A DNA stretch of 64,000 bases, from positions 2,604,001-2,668,000 of the forward strand of contig NZ_CP064782.1 of assembly GCF_018905915.1 (NCBI RefSeq), written 5' to 3'. Below the pieces are notes generated by a model that did not search any database, was not told the origin of the DNA, and was given only the letters and a program-made list of their open reading frames with translations. Below, piece by piece: positions 15,706-25,218 of this stretch (positions are counted from its first letter, which is position 1; every line of letters starts with the position of its first letter). This DNA comes from Azospira inquinata. Its GTDB lineage: Bacteria; Pseudomonadota; Gammaproteobacteria; Burkholderiales; Rhodocyclaceae. Position numbers and translations under genes: made by a program.

Positions 15706-16841
15706 CAGCCGCCCACTTTTTCCTGCAGAATGAGCCATTTGCCCCCGGATTTGGTGAATACCAAAGTTTTACTGGCGGAAGAGGACAGGGTGGCGGACTT
15801 GTAATGTTGCTTGAAGCGCACCGTGGCTTTATCCCCGTTCATGGAGACCTTGATATCTTCCACCTGGACCTGAATCTTACCCGGCTTGTCGATCCGGGCG
15901 CTCCGTTCCTTTTCCCAGGCTTGGCGGGAGCCGCCGCCGGGGACTTGGAAATTGCCTGCGTAATGGTTCAGGTAGCCCTTCACATCCTTGCGAGACCAGG
16001 CGCCAGCCCAGGATTGGACCTGTTTGGTCAAAGCGCCTTCGTCTGCGTCAGACTTGGGAGCGGCCTTGGCCGTTTCCTGGGGTTTTTCCTTCTCCGGCGT
16101 CTTGGCGGCCACCGTTACCTTGGCGGGGGCAGGCTGGGGCGCCACCGGCGGCGGGGTGGGGCGACTCTTTTCCACCGTCACCTTGGCTGGCACCGGCGCC
16201 GGTTGGGGCGCGGGAGCGGGGGCCGGACGGGGGGCCACGGCTACCGGAGCCGGGGCCCGAACCGGCGCCGCATTGCGGGCGCCGCCCCGGGGGGGGACCG
16301 TAATGATTTCCTTGATCAGGGAAAGCTTGGTTTGGGCGCCCGCATTGGAGGAATCCAGTTGCAGGGCTTTGTCGTAGGCCTGGCTGGCCAGCTTGGCATA
16401 CACATCCCCCAGGTTTTCGTGGGCGATGGCGTAGGAAGGATGGGTGCGGATGGCCATTTCTAAGGCCGCCCGGGCTTTGTCATATTGCTTTTGCTGGGCG
16501 TAGAGCACGGCCAGATTGTTGTAGGGTTCCGGCAGCTCGGGGAAGTCTTCCGTCAGTTTGATGAAGACGGCGATGGCTTCGTTGGTCCGGTTCATTTCCG
16601 TCAGCGCCACGCCCTTGAAGAACCGTCCCTGGGCATCCCGGGGATGGGAGAGGGTGTAGGCGTCGGCTTTTTCCAACGCCTGGGGCAGCTGCCGTTGTTT
16701 GATCAAGGACTGGATTTCCGCCAGGGTGGGCTCGGCAGCCATGGCCGGGACGGCGCAACAGAGACCGAGGCCGACAATGAGGGCGGAAAGAACCTTGAAG
16801 CGACGGGCTGGGCGGGGACGCGGGAAAAAGAGGGAATGCAT
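15705..16841 (-). CDS. Secreted TPR protein with C-terminal NTF2-like domain
   Basis: 378 residues. Signal peptide ending VPAMAA near residue 36, three or four TPR repeats to about residue 165 (PRDAQGRFFKGVALTEMN, PEPYNNLAVLYAQQKQYDKA, YAIAHENLGDVYAKLASQAY), a Pro/Ala-rich linker of about 90 residues, and an NTF2-like C-terminal domain starting LTKQVQSWAGAWSRKDVKGY. The last domain resembles that of the L,D-transpeptidase encoded immediately downstream. No ribosome site precedes the ATG; a TATAGC element ends six bases before it, so the message might be leaderless. Likely a periplasmic partner of the transpeptidase. Confidence 0.8.
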   Translation of the reverse strand: MHSLFFPRPRPARRFKVLSALIVGLGLCCAVPAMAAEPTLAEIQSLIKQRQLPQALEKADAYTLSHPRDAQGRFFKGVALTEMNRTNEAIAVFIKLTEDFPELPEPYNNLAVLYAQQKQYDKARAALEMAIRTHPSYAIAHENLGDVYAKLASQAYDKALQLDSSNAGAQTKLSLIKEIITVPPRGGARNAAPVRAPAPVAVAPRPAPAPAPQPAPVPAKVTVEKSRPTPPPVAPQPAPAKVTVAAKTPEKEKPQETAKAAPKSDADEGALTKQVQSWAGAWSRKDVKGYLNHYAGNFQVPGGGSRQAWEKERSARIDKPGKIQVQVEDIKVSMNGDKATVRFKQHYKSATLSSSASKTLVFTKSGGKWLILQEKVGG

Positions 16842-16884
16842 CGTTATGCTATACTTTTGTCGGGTTATTCGAAGGCGCGAGCCG

Positions 16885-16917
16885 CTTGCAAGAATCTGCT
16901 AACGCAATTCTAGCAAG
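16885..16917. repeat. Inverted repeat in the TPR gene/cysS intergenic region
   Basis: CTTGCAAGAAT (16885-16895) and ATTCTAGCAAG (16907-16917) are inverted copies matching at 10 of 11 positions. The repeat lies about 45 bases upstream of the TPR gene start, where an operator would be expected. It could instead be a hairpin in an RNA. Confidence 0.45.
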
Positions 16918-17067
16918 AAGCCGGGGATAACGAAAACGCAGTGAAAATGCCAGGCTGTTGCGCCCCCTTCCTTTTCCCGCCCGGGCACCGGCCCGCCCCC
17001 GTTATGCCGAAGCCATGTTTTTGCCCCGGCGTCGGTTCTTTTTTGCCAACTTCCGTTTTTTGCTCCC

Positions 17068-18435
17068 ATGTTGAAAATCTATAACACCCTGGCCCGGGAA
17101 AAGCAGGACTTTGTGCCCATGCAGCCCGGCCACGCCCGTATGTACGTTTGCGGCATGACGGTCTACGACTTTTGCCATTTGGGCCATGCCCGGGTGATGG
17201 TGGTGTTCGACATGGTCTATCGCTGGCTCCGGGCCCGGGGACTGGAGGTGACCTATGTGCGCAATATTACCGATATTGACGACAAGATCATTCGCCGGGC
17301 AGGGGAAAACGGGGAAAGCATCGCCAGCCTGACGGACCGTTATATCGCCGCCATGCATGAGGATTCTGCCGCTCTGGGCATTCTTCCCCCCACCCACGAG
17401 CCCCGGGCCACGGCCTATGTGGACAAGATGCTGGCCCTGATCGGGGATTTGATGGCCAAGGGCTTGGCTTACCGGGCGGCCAACGGGGATGTGAATTTCT
17501 CCGTGCGCAAGTTCCCGGGCTACGGCAAATTGTCCGGCAAATCCCTGGACGATCTGCGGGCCGGGGAACGGGTGGAAGTGGAGTCCGCCAAGCAGGACCC
17601 CCTGGATTTCGTCCTCTGGAAACACGCCAAGCCCGGGGAACCGGCCTGGGAATCCCCCTGGGGAGCCGGGCGTCCCGGCTGGCACATCGAATGCTCGGCC
17701 ATGAGTTCCGACCTGCTGGGGAACCATTTCGACATCCACGGGGGCGGCCAGGATCTCCAGTTTCCCCACCACGAAAATGAAATCGCCCAGTCCGAGGGCG
17801 CCCACGGGGACATCTTCGTCAATTACTGGATGCACAACGGTTTTGTCCGGGTGAATGACGAAAAAATGTCCAAGTCCCTGGGCAATTTCTTCACCATCCG
17901 GGATGTGCTCAAGGCCTACGATGCGGAGGTGGTGCGCTTCTTCATTCTGCGCGCCCACTACCGCAGCCCCCTGAATTATTCCGACGCCCATTTGGATGAC
18001 GCCCGCCAGGCCCTTTCCCGGCTCTACACGGCCCTCAGCCATGGGGAAGTGCCCGATGTGACCGTGGATTGGTCCCAGCCCCACGCCCAGCGTTTCCAGG
18101 CGGCCATGGACGACGATTTCAATACGGTGGAAGCCATGGCCGTATTGTTCGAACTGGCCAATGAGGTCAATCGCACCGGCTCCGTTCCCCTGGCGGGCCA
18201 GCTGCGGGCCCTGGGCGGGGTGCTGGGGCTGTTGCAGCGTCCGGCCAAGGAATTTCTGCAGGGCGGTCCCGCCGCCGACCAGGACGGGGCGGCCATTGAA
18301 GCCGCTATCGCTGCCCGGGCGGCTGCCAAGAAGGCCAAGAATTACGGGGAAGCGGATCGTATCCGGGCTGAACTGACGGCCCAGGGCATTGTGCTGGAGG
18401 ATGGCCCCCAAGGCACCTCCTGGCGTCGGGCCTAG
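17068..18435 (+). CDS. cysS: Cysteinyl-tRNA synthetase
   Basis: 455 residues, class I aminoacyl-tRNA synthetase. HIGH-like motif ([12 protein letters not shown]), zinc ligands (the CGMTVYD cysteine and [14 protein letters not shown]) and the KMSKS motif ([15 protein letters not shown]) are intact, followed by the DALR domain and the typical C-terminal segment ending [10 protein letters not shown]. Charges tRNA-Cys in the cytoplasm. The ATG at 17068 is followed by the family's [12 protein letters not shown] start, although no clear ribosome site precedes it; the upstream 30 bases are T-rich. Confidence 0.97.
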   Translation: MLKIYNTLAREKQDFVPMQPGHARMYVCGMTVYDFCHLGHARVMVVFDMVYRWLRARGLEVTYVRNITDIDDKIIRRAGENGESIASLTDRYIAAMHEDSAALGILPPTHEPRATAYVDKMLALIGDLMAKGLAYRAANGDVNFSVRKFPGYGKLSGKSLDDLRAGERVEVESAKQDPLDFVLWKHAKPGEPAWESPWGAGRPGWHIECSAMSSDLLGNHFDIHGGGQDLQFPHHENEIAQSEGAHGDIFVNYWMHNGFVRVNDEKMSKSLGNFFTIRDVLKAYDAEVVRFFILRAHYRSPLNYSDAHLDDARQALSRLYTALSHGEVPDVTVDWSQPHAQRFQAAMDDDFNTVEAMAVLFELANEVNRTGSVPLAGQLRALGGVLGLLQRPAKEFLQGGPAADQDGAAIEAAIAARAAAKKAKNYGEADRIRAELTAQGIVLEDGPQGTSWRRA

Positions 18436-18453
18436 ACAAAGGCGCTCAGACAT

Positions 18454-18487
18454 AAAAGAAAACCCGCCTGCCGGCGGGTTTTCTTTT
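18454..18487. terminator. Bidirectional terminator after cysS
   Basis: Perfect 15-bp stem AAAAGAAAACCCGCC (18454-18468) with GGCGGGTTTTCTTTT (18473-18487), loop TGCC. Serves cysS and the convergent receptor gene. Confidence 0.92.
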
Positions 18488-18509
18488 GCTGGAGCACGGT
18501 TAGTGCGGC

Positions 18510-19649
18510 TCAGTGGAGCACCCGGCCCCCGTTGCCGATGACCGTGAGGTCCACAAATTCCGAACCGTTGTGGTCGGTGGGGCTGTAGGTGACCTTGTAA
18601 CCGCCCAGATCGTGGTTCCTCAGGTTTTCCAGGGAGCTCACCAGCTTTTCCCGACTCACGTCCCGTCCGGAATTTTTCAGCCCATCCACCAGCACCTTGG
18701 CCATGGCATAGCCTTCTTCCGCGTAGTAGGCGGAATGGGCGGTTTTGCCTGCGGCGGTCATGGTTTTACGAAACTCCCGGGCCAGGGGATTGCCGTCATT
18801 CCAGGGGTAGGGCATGACCTGGGAAATACCGATGCCCCTGGCCTCTTCCCCCAGTTCCTTGACCAACAGGTCCGCTCCCACGGGGGAGAGGGTCATGAGC
18901 TGGGGATACTGGCCCGCCTTGTGCAGCTGGCGGACAAATTCGGCGGTGGGTTTGTACAGGGTGACCATGATCACCGCCTGGGGATTGGCCTTGGCAATGG
19001 TTTTGACCGCCGCTCCCACATTCAGGGAATTGCGTTCCACCGTGGCCACGGCGGAGGGAGAGAGGCCGTGGTGTTTCATGGCCTGGGTAATGCCTTCCAG
19101 CCCGGATTTGCCAAAGCCGTCATTCTGATAAAAGACGGCGATATTGCGCAGGCTTAAGGGGGCCAGGGCATTGATGATGGCCTCCGTCTCCCGGGCATAG
19201 CTGGCCCGCACATTGAACATGTAACGATTCACCGGCCGCCGCAGGCTTTCCGCTCCGGAAATACTGCCGATGAGGGGCACTTTCTCGGCGCTGAACACTT
19301 CCATGGCGGCGGTGGTGGGGGTGGAACCGTAGTAGCCGATGAGAGCGAAGACCTTGTCCTCGTTGATCAGCTTTTTGGTATTGGCCACGGCCCGGTCCGT
19401 TTCATAACCGTCGTCCAGTACCACCAGCTCCAGCTTGCGGCCGTGGACGCCGCCGGCTTTGTTGATGGCATTGAAATAGGCCGTGATGCTCTCCCGGATT
19501 TCTGTCCCGTAAGCCCCGTTGGGGCCGGAGAGGGGGGCGGACATGCCCAGCAGAATGCGATTGTCCGTAATCCCCGGATCGGCATGGGCGGTCAGGGTGA
19601 TGAGGGCGGCGACCAGGAAGGCGGTGAGGGGGCGGTACCAGGAAAACAT
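18510..19649 (-). CDS. Periplasmic LivK-type amino-acid-binding protein (orphan)
   Basis: 379 residues from the ATG at 19649, which has a very strong ribosome site (AAAGGAGGAG). Signal peptide (YRPLTAFLVAALITLTAHA), then the type I receptor fold: ILLGMSAPLSGPNGAYGTEI, INKAGGVHGRKLELVVLDDG, ALIGYYGSTPTTAAMEVF and AVFYQNDGFGKSGLEGI. It resembles branched-chain amino-acid and related receptors, but no permease or ATPase gene is nearby. The strong ribosome site suggests high expression. The earlier receptor at 2.6-3.8 kb is a distant paralogue. Confidence 0.82.
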   Translation of the reverse strand: MFSWYRPLTAFLVAALITLTAHADPGITDNRILLGMSAPLSGPNGAYGTEIRESITAYFNAINKAGGVHGRKLELVVLDDGYETDRAVANTKKLINEDKVFALIGYYGSTPTTAAMEVFSAEKVPLIGSISGAESLRRPVNRYMFNVRASYARETEAIINALAPLSLRNIAVFYQNDGFGKSGLEGITQAMKHHGLSPSAVATVERNSLNVGAAVKTIAKANPQAVIMVTLYKPTAEFVRQLHKAGQYPQLMTLSPVGADLLVKELGEEARGIGISQVMPYPWNDGNPLAREFRKTMTAAGKTAHSAYYAEEGYAMAKVLVDGLKNSGRDVSREKLVSSLENLRNHDLGGYKVTYSPTDHNGSEFVDLTVIGNGGRVLH

Positions 19650-19742
19650 GTCTCCTCCTTTATTGTTATGAATCATGGGTTTTGTGCCCCTGACTATGGC
19701 ATTCGGCCGGGGGGAACGCAAGCCGAGGAGCGGCTTCCGGGC

Positions 19743-19772
19743 AAAAAAAAGGCAGCCCGGAAAAGGGCTGCC
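19743..19772 (-). terminator. Terminator of the grpE-dnaK-dnaJ operon
   Basis: On the minus strand GGCAGCCC (19772-19765) pairs with GGGCTGCC (19758-19751) around TTTTCC and is followed by eight Ts (19750-19743), 22 bases past the dnaJ stop. Confidence 0.9.
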
Positions 19773-19794
19773 TGGTGGCTTGGAAACGGCGCGC

Positions 19795-20925
19795 TTACTG
19801 GCTGAAGAATTCCCGGACCTTGTCCATCCAGCTCTTGGCCCGGGGATTGTGCACCCCCGTGCTGTCGCTGTTGATTTCTTCCAGTTCCCGCAGCAGTTCC
19901 TTCTGCCGGTCCGTCAAGCTTACCGGGGTTTCCACCACCACATGGCAAAGCAGGTCCCCATGGGTATGGCTGCGGACTCCCTTAATGCCCTTGCCCCGCA
20001 GGCGGAACACCTTGCCGGACTGGGTTTCCGCCGGAATCTTGATCTTGGCGGCCCCATCCAGGGTGGGAATCTCGATTTCCCCGCCCAGGGCGGCGGTGGT
20101 GAAGCTGATGGGCATTTCGCAGTGCAGGTCGTTGTGATCCCGCTCAAAGACCCCGTGGGGCTTGAGGTGGATTTGCACATACAAATCCCCCGGAGGCCCA
20201 CCATTGACCCCGTGTTCCCCTTCCCCAGCCAGGCGAATCCGATCTCCCTCGTCCACCCCGGCCGGAATTTTCACCGCCAAGGTCTTGTGCTGCTTGACCC
20301 GACCCGCGCCGTGGCAGGTGGGGCAGGGTTCGGGAATGATCTTGCCCGTGCCGTGGCACTTGGGGCAGGTCTGCTGAATGGAGAAAAAGCCTTGCTGCAT
20401 GCGCACCTGGCCGCTGCCCTGGCAGGTGGGGCAGGTCTTGGCCTGGGTGCCGGGGCGGGCGCCGGAGCCGTGGCAGGTGTCGCACAGCTCCATGGTGGGA
20501 ATGCGAATCTTGGTTTCCGTGCCCTTGGCGGCCTGTTCCAGACTGATTTCCAGGTTGTAGCGCAGGTCCGCGCCCCGGTAGATGTTGGAATGTCCGCCGC
20601 CGCTGCGGCCACCGAAAATGTCGCCGAAAATGTCGGCAAAGGCGTCACCGAAACCGCCGTTAAAGCCCGCACCGCCACCGCCGAAGCCGCCCGCCTGGGG
20701 ATCTACCCCGGCGTGGCCGTACTGGTCGTAGGCGGCCCGTTTCTGGCCGTCGGAGAGGATTTCGTAGGCTTCCTTGGCCTCCTTGAACATCTCCTCGGCC
20801 TTGGGATTGTCCGGATTGCGGTCCGGGTGATACTTCATGGCCATCTTGCGATAGGCCTTTTTGATTTCGTCGTCGCTGGCGTCTTTTTTGACGCCCAGGA
20901 CTTCGTAAAAATCGCGTTTTGCCAT
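19795..20925 (-). CDS. dnaJ: Chaperone protein DnaJ
   Basis: 376 residues. J domain with the HPD motif ([11 protein letters not shown]), Gly/Phe-rich region ([18 protein letters not shown]), four CxxCxGxG zinc repeats ([36 protein letters not shown]) and C-terminal substrate-binding domains. Hsp40 partner that stimulates the DnaK ATPase. Start [14 protein letters not shown] at 20925 is canonical; the upstream open frame is not. It lies 133 bases after dnaK on the same strand and ends just before a strong terminator. Confidence 0.98.
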   Translation of the reverse strand: MAKRDFYEVLGVKKDASDDEIKKAYRKMAMKYHPDRNPDNPKAEEMFKEAKEAYEILSDGQKRAAYDQYGHAGVDPQAGGFGGGGAGFNGGFGDAFADIFGDIFGGRSGGGHSNIYRGADLRYNLEISLEQAAKGTETKIRIPTMELCDTCHGSGARPGTQAKTCPTCQGSGQVRMQQGFFSIQQTCPKCHGTGKIIPEPCPTCHGAGRVKQHKTLAVKIPAGVDEGDRIRLAGEGEHGVNGGPPGDLYVQIHLKPHGVFERDHNDLHCEMPISFTTAALGGEIEIPTLDGAAKIKIPAETQSGKVFRLRGKGIKGVRSHTHGDLLCHVVVETPVSLTDRQKELLRELEEINSDSTGVHNPRAKSWMDKVREFFSQ

Positions 20926-21058
20926 GGGGGCTCTCAAATGGCTGGGTCTGAGGGAATCCGGGGGAATGCCCGGCCCAAACGACCAGGGCCGCAAGCCGGG
21001 AAAAGGGGGCTAGCTTACCCCTTTCTCCCGAACTTGCGACCCTGTGCCGGGGACCGAC

Positions 21059-22990
21059 TTACTTCTTGTCCTTGACCTCGGTGTATTCCGCATCCACCAC
21101 GTCGGCGTCGGCGGCCTTGGCTTCCTGGGCCCCCGCTTCCGCACCGGCTCCGGCGGCAGCGCCTTCAGCTTGTTGCTGGGCGTACATCTTTTCCCCCAGC
21201 TTTTGGGCGGCCTGGGCCAGGGCCTGGGTCTTGGCTTCGATTTCGGCTTTGTCGTCGCTGCGGATGGCGTCTTCCGCTTCCTTCAGGGCAGCTTCGATCT
21301 TGCCCTTTTCTTCGTCGGACAGTTCCTTGCCGTATTCGGTGAGGGACTTCTTCACCATATGCACGGTGGTGTCGGCTTGGTTGCGGGCTTCCGCCAACTC
21401 GTGGGCCTTCTTGTCCTCTTCCGCGTGGGCGGCGGCGTCCTGAACCATGCGTTGCACTTCTTCCTCGGAGAGCCCGGAGGAGGCCTGGATCTTGATCTTG
21501 GCTTCCTTGCCCGTGGCCTTGTCCTTGGCGGAAACGTTCAGAATACCGTTGGCGTCAATGTCGAAGGTGACTTCGATCTGGGGCATGCCCCGGGGAGCGG
21601 GGGGGATATCCGTCAGGTTGAACTGACCCAGGCTCTTGTTGCCGGAGGCCATTTCCCGTTCGCCTTGGAGCACGTGGATGGTCACCGCGTTCTGGTTGTC
21701 GTCGGCGGTGGAGAAGACCTGGCTGGCCTTGGTCGGGATGGTGGTGTTCTTCTGGATCAGCTTGGTCATGACGCCGCCCAGGGTTTCAATGCCCAGGGAC
21801 AGGGGGGTCACGTCCAGCAGCAGCACGTCCTTCACTTCCCCTTGCAGCACACCGCCCTGGATGGAGGCGCCCACGGCCACGGCTTCGTCCGGATTGACGT
21901 CCTTACGGGGGTCCTGGCCGAAGAATTCCTTCACCTTTTCCTGGACCTTGGGCATCCGGGTCATGCCCCCCACCAGGATCACGTCGTCAATTTCGGAAAC
22001 CTTGCAGCCCGCGTCCTTGAGGGCGGTGGCGCAGGGGGCGATGGTCCGTTCCACCAGGTCTTCCACCAGGGCTTCGAACTTGGCCCGGGTGATCTTCAGG
22101 GCCAAGTGCTTGGGACCGGAAGCGTCGGCGGTGATGTAGGGCAGGTTGATTTCGGTCTGCTGGCTGGAAGAAAGCTCGATCTTGGCCTTTTCCGCCGCTT
22201 CCTTCAGGCGTTGCAGGGCCAGCACGTCATTCTTCAGGTCAGCCCCGGATTCCTTCTTGAATTCGGTGACGATGTAGTCGATCAGGCGTTGGTCGAAGTC
22301 TTCGCCGCCCAGGAAGGTGTCCCCGTTGGTGGACAGCACTTCAAACTGATGTTCCCCGTCGATTTCGGCGATTTCGATAATGGAAATATCGAAGGTGCCG
22401 CCCCCCAGGTCATAGACGGCGATTTTCTTGTCGCCTTGCTTCTTATCCATGCCGAAGGCCAGGGCAGCTGCCGTGGGTTCGTTGATGATGCGCTTCACTT
22501 CCAGACCGGCAATCCGGCCCGCGTCCTTGGTGGCTTGCCGTTGGCTGTCGTTGAAGTAGGCGGGCACGGTGATGACAGCCTCGGTGACTTCTTCACCCAG
22601 GTAGTCTTCCGCGGTCTTCTTCATCTTGCGCAGCACTTCGGCGGAAACTTGAGGCGGAGCGATTTTGCCGCCCCGCACTTCCACCCAGGCGTCCCCGTTG
22701 TCGGCCTTGACGATTTTGTAGGGCATCAGGGAGATGTCCTTTTGCACTTCCTTTTCCTCAAAGCGCCGACCGATCAGGCGCTTGACGGCGAACAGGGTGT
22801 TCTGGGGATTGGTGACGGCCTGCCGTTTGGCAGGAGCGCCGCACAGCACTTCCCCGTCTTCCGCGTAGGCGACGATGGAGGGGGTGGTACGGGTGCCTTC
22901 GGAGTTTTCGATAACCTTGGGTTGGCCGCCTTCCATGACGGAAACGCAGGAGTTGGTGGTCCCTAGGTCAATACCGATAATCTTGCCCAT
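21059..22990 (-). CDS. dnaK: Chaperone protein DnaK (Hsp70)
   Basis: 643 residues. Begins [16 protein letters not shown], with the phosphate motifs [13 protein letters not shown] and [10 protein letters not shown], the linker [14 protein letters not shown] and the helical lid. The C-terminus ends in an acidic patch ([12 protein letters not shown]) after an Ala/Gly-rich segment, as in other proteobacterial DnaKs. ATP-driven folding of nascent and damaged proteins. Between grpE and dnaJ, probably one heat-shock operon. Confidence 0.98.
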   Translation of the reverse strand: MGKIIGIDLGTTNSCVSVMEGGQPKVIENSEGTRTTPSIVAYAEDGEVLCGAPAKRQAVTNPQNTLFAVKRLIGRRFEEKEVQKDISLMPYKIVKADNGDAWVEVRGGKIAPPQVSAEVLRKMKKTAEDYLGEEVTEAVITVPAYFNDSQRQATKDAGRIAGLEVKRIINEPTAAALAFGMDKKQGDKKIAVYDLGGGTFDISIIEIAEIDGEHQFEVLSTNGDTFLGGEDFDQRLIDYIVTEFKKESGADLKNDVLALQRLKEAAEKAKIELSSSQQTEINLPYITADASGPKHLALKITRAKFEALVEDLVERTIAPCATALKDAGCKVSEIDDVILVGGMTRMPKVQEKVKEFFGQDPRKDVNPDEAVAVGASIQGGVLQGEVKDVLLLDVTPLSLGIETLGGVMTKLIQKNTTIPTKASQVFSTADDNQNAVTIHVLQGEREMASGNKSLGQFNLTDIPPAPRGMPQIEVTFDIDANGILNVSAKDKATGKEAKIKIQASSGLSEEEVQRMVQDAAAHAEEDKKAHELAEARNQADTTVHMVKKSLTEYGKELSDEEKGKIEAALKEAEDAIRSDDKAEIEAKTQALAQAAQKLGEKMYAQQQAEGAAAGAGAEAGAQEAKAADADVVDAEYTEVKDKK

Positions 22991-23050
22991 GTTTATTCCT
23001 TTAGTGTGAATGGTTGCGATGGAGCCAATATGGGGTGGCCCCGGCGAATA

Positions 23051-23611
23051 TCAAGCCTTGCCTTGGGAAACCGTGACCAGGGCGGGACGCAGGACCCGGT
23101 CCGCAATGGTGTAGCCCTTTTGCAGCACCGTGACCACCGTATTGGCCTCCTGGTCCGAGGGCACCATGCTGATAGCCTGGTGGTGGTGGGGGTCGAATTT
23201 TTCCCCCACCGGGTTGATTTCCTTCAGCCCGGATTTTTCAAAGGCAGCCACCAGTTGCTTGTGGGTCAGCTCCACCCCGCTTTTCAGGATGTCCACCGTG
23301 GGATTGGTGTCGGTCAGGGCGGCTTCCAGGCTGTCATTCACCGCCAGTAATTCCCCGGCGAATTTTTCAATGGCGAACTTGGCGGCCTTGCTGATGTCTT
23401 CCTGGGCGCGGCGGCGTACATTTTCCGTTTCCGCCTTGGCGCGCAGCCAGGCGTCGTGGTGTTCCTCCGCCTTTTGTTCGGCCTGGCGCAGCAGGTCTTC
23501 CAGGCTGGGGGTGGAATCCGCAGGAGCGGCTTCCGGGGCGGCGGCGGTTTCGGCGCCTTGGGCGTCCGCCGCGATTTCCAGGGGTTCCTGGGGCGTATTT
23601 TGTTCTGACAT
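23051..23611 (-). CDS. grpE: Nucleotide exchange factor GrpE
   Basis: 186 residues. An Ala/Pro/Glu-rich disordered N-terminus, a long helix with [17 protein letters not shown], then the beta domain ending [20 protein letters not shown] ... [19 protein letters not shown]. Promotes ADP release from DnaK. Start at [10 protein letters not shown] (23611). First gene of the grpE-dnaK-dnaJ operon, preceded by a sigma-32 type promoter. Confidence 0.97.
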   Translation of the reverse strand: MSEQNTPQEPLEIAADAQGAETAAAPEAAPADSTPSLEDLLRQAEQKAEEHHDAWLRAKAETENVRRRAQEDISKAAKFAIEKFAGELLAVNDSLEAALTDTNPTVDILKSGVELTHKQLVAAFEKSGLKEINPVGEKFDPHHHQAISMVPSDQEANTVVTVLQKGYTIADRVLRPALVTVSQGKA

Positions 23612-23638
23612 AGGGATTCTCCGGAAAAACTCTCCACC

Positions 23639-23666
23639 ATATGGGGGGGGGCGGAAGGATTTCAAG
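23639..23666 (-). promoter_or_regulatory. Sigma-32 (heat-shock) promoter for grpE
   Basis: On the minus strand CTTGAAA (23666-23660), a 13-base spacer, then CCCCATAT (23646-23639). Both elements match the RpoH consensus exactly, and the spacer is at the lower end of the normal range. The expected start lies some 20 bases before the GrpE ATG. Confidence 0.9.
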
Positions 23667-23738
23667 GCCAGTGTGGGAAATTTCCTAAGAAAGGGGAAAA
23701 ACCTTTGTTAGGATGGGGAAATTCCAGGGATCAGGACC

Positions 23739-25127
23739 ATGCTTGAGCGGATCGGCAGGTATCACATCGAGAGGGAGTTGGGGCGGGGGGCTACGGCCAC
23801 CGTCTATCTGGCTCGGGATCCGGAGTCGGACCAGTGGGTGGCGATTAAGCTCATGCGCCTGGGCATGGCGGATGGCAGCCTGTCCCGGCGCCTGATTAAG
23901 CTGTTTCAGACCGAAAGCGGGGTGGGCAAGCGCCTGGAACACCCCCATATCGCCCGGGTCTATGACTCGGTGGTGGAAGAGGTGGCTGGGGAAAAGCGGG
24001 CCTATCTGGTCATGGAATATGTGGCCGGTCCGTCCCTGGAACAGTTTTGCCAGATCGATCGGCTGCTGCCCCTGCACCGGGTAGTGGGCATTGTTTTTAA
24101 GTGCTGTCTGGCCCTGGATTACGCCTTCCGCCAGGGGGTGGTACACCGGGATATCAAGCCTGCCAATATTCTCCTGGATGCCCAGGACAACCCCAAAATT
24201 ACGGATTTCGGCCTGGCCCTAAATCTGGCCAAGGACAAGGATCGGGATTCCACCTTTGTCATGGGGGTGGGATCCCCCTCCTACATGTCTCCCGAGCAGG
24301 TAAAAAACTATCCCCTGAATCACAAGACCGACCTTTATTCCCTGGGGGTGGTGCTGTTTCAGCTACTCACCGGCCGCCTGCCGTACCGGGCCAAGAATCC
24401 GGGGGCCCTGGTGTACAAGATCGTCAATATGGAGCCTCCCTCCATCTGCGCCCTGAATCCGGCCTTGCCCGCCGGTCTGGACCCCATTCTCACCAAGGCC
24501 CTGGAAAAGGACCTCTACAACCGCTATCGCAACGGGGCGGAATTCGCCAAGGATCTGGCGGCGGTGCGCTACCAGATCCTGGAGGAGGACGATACGGCCC
24601 GGGATCAGGCCCGCTTTGAACAACTGCGCCAGCTGGCCTTTTTTAAGGATTTTGAGGACGTGGAATTGTGGGAAATTCTGCGCATCAGCAGTTGGCGGGA
24701 AATTCCGGAAAAGGTCCGTTTTATGCGGGAAGGGGAACAGGATCGGGTCTTCGGCATTATTTCCCGGGGCTATGTGGAAGTGTCCCGGGACGGCCGGGCC
24801 ATTTGCCGCTTGGGGGCGGGGGAGGTGCTGGGGGAAATGGCCTTTCTTCACCCCGGGGAGGGGGAACGAAGTGCCAGCGTGGTGACCCTGGAGCCCACCC
24901 TGTTCATGGAAATCAAGGGGGCGGCCCTGTCCCTGGCTTCGGAAGAACTCCAGGCCCGGGTCCAGACCACCCTCATTGCCCGGGTGGTGGACCGGTTGCG
25001 GGCGGCCAATGGCATTCTGGCCCGCTTCGGCGATCCGGCGGTGGAGGATTCGGGCAAGGGGGTGAAGGACTACGCCGCCCTCAACTGCGATCTGGAGCTG
25101 CTGCCGCCGGACGCCCTGGGGCTTTGA
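23739..25127 (+). CDS. Serine/threonine protein kinase with cyclic-nucleotide-binding domain
   Basis: 462 residues, no membrane helix. Hanks-type kinase: glycine loop GRGATATVY (16-24), ATP lysine in VAIK (K37), catalytic loop HRDIKPANILLD (D138), DFGLA (156-160), and YMSPEQ in place of APE. After about residue 290 comes a cyclic-nucleotide-binding fold (EGEQDRVFGIISRGYVEVSR ... LGEMAFLHPGEGERSASVV) whose phosphate-binding cassette is degenerate but keeps the GE and R. It may therefore be a kinase gated by cAMP or cyclic di-GMP. Divergent from grpE with 127 bases between. Substrate unknown. Confidence 0.88.
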   Translation: MLERIGRYHIERELGRGATATVYLARDPESDQWVAIKLMRLGMADGSLSRRLIKLFQTESGVGKRLEHPHIARVYDSVVEEVAGEKRAYLVMEYVAGPSLEQFCQIDRLLPLHRVVGIVFKCCLALDYAFRQGVVHRDIKPANILLDAQDNPKITDFGLALNLAKDKDRDSTFVMGVGSPSYMSPEQVKNYPLNHKTDLYSLGVVLFQLLTGRLPYRAKNPGALVYKIVNMEPPSICALNPALPAGLDPILTKALEKDLYNRYRNGAEFAKDLAAVRYQILEEDDTARDQARFEQLRQLAFFKDFEDVELWEILRISSWREIPEKVRFMREGEQDRVFGIISRGYVEVSRDGRAICRLGAGEVLGEMAFLHPGEGERSASVVTLEPTLFMEIKGAALSLASEELQARVQTTLIARVVDRLRAANGILARFGDPAVEDSGKGVKDYAALNCDLELLPPDALGL

Positions 25128-25161
25128 GCGGCGGCCCCGCCTGGGCGGGGAAAGCAGGACA

Positions 25162-25198
25162 TAAAAAAAAACGGGAGCCTGGGGCTCCCGTTGCTTTT
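25162..25198. terminator. Terminator between kinase gene and MCP gene
   Basis: ACGGGAGCC (25171-25179) pairs with GGCTCCCGT (25183-25191) around TGG. On the minus strand it is followed by an eight-T tract, so it is mainly the chemoreceptor terminator; on the plus strand only TTGCTTTT follows. Confidence 0.85.
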
Positions 25199-25218
25199 GG
25201 GCGGTGGCCCTTCCTAGG

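Noticed and set aside
21044..22966. 640-codon plus-strand open frame opposite dnaK
   Set aside because: Gly/Leu/His-rich shadow of dnaK without any family features.
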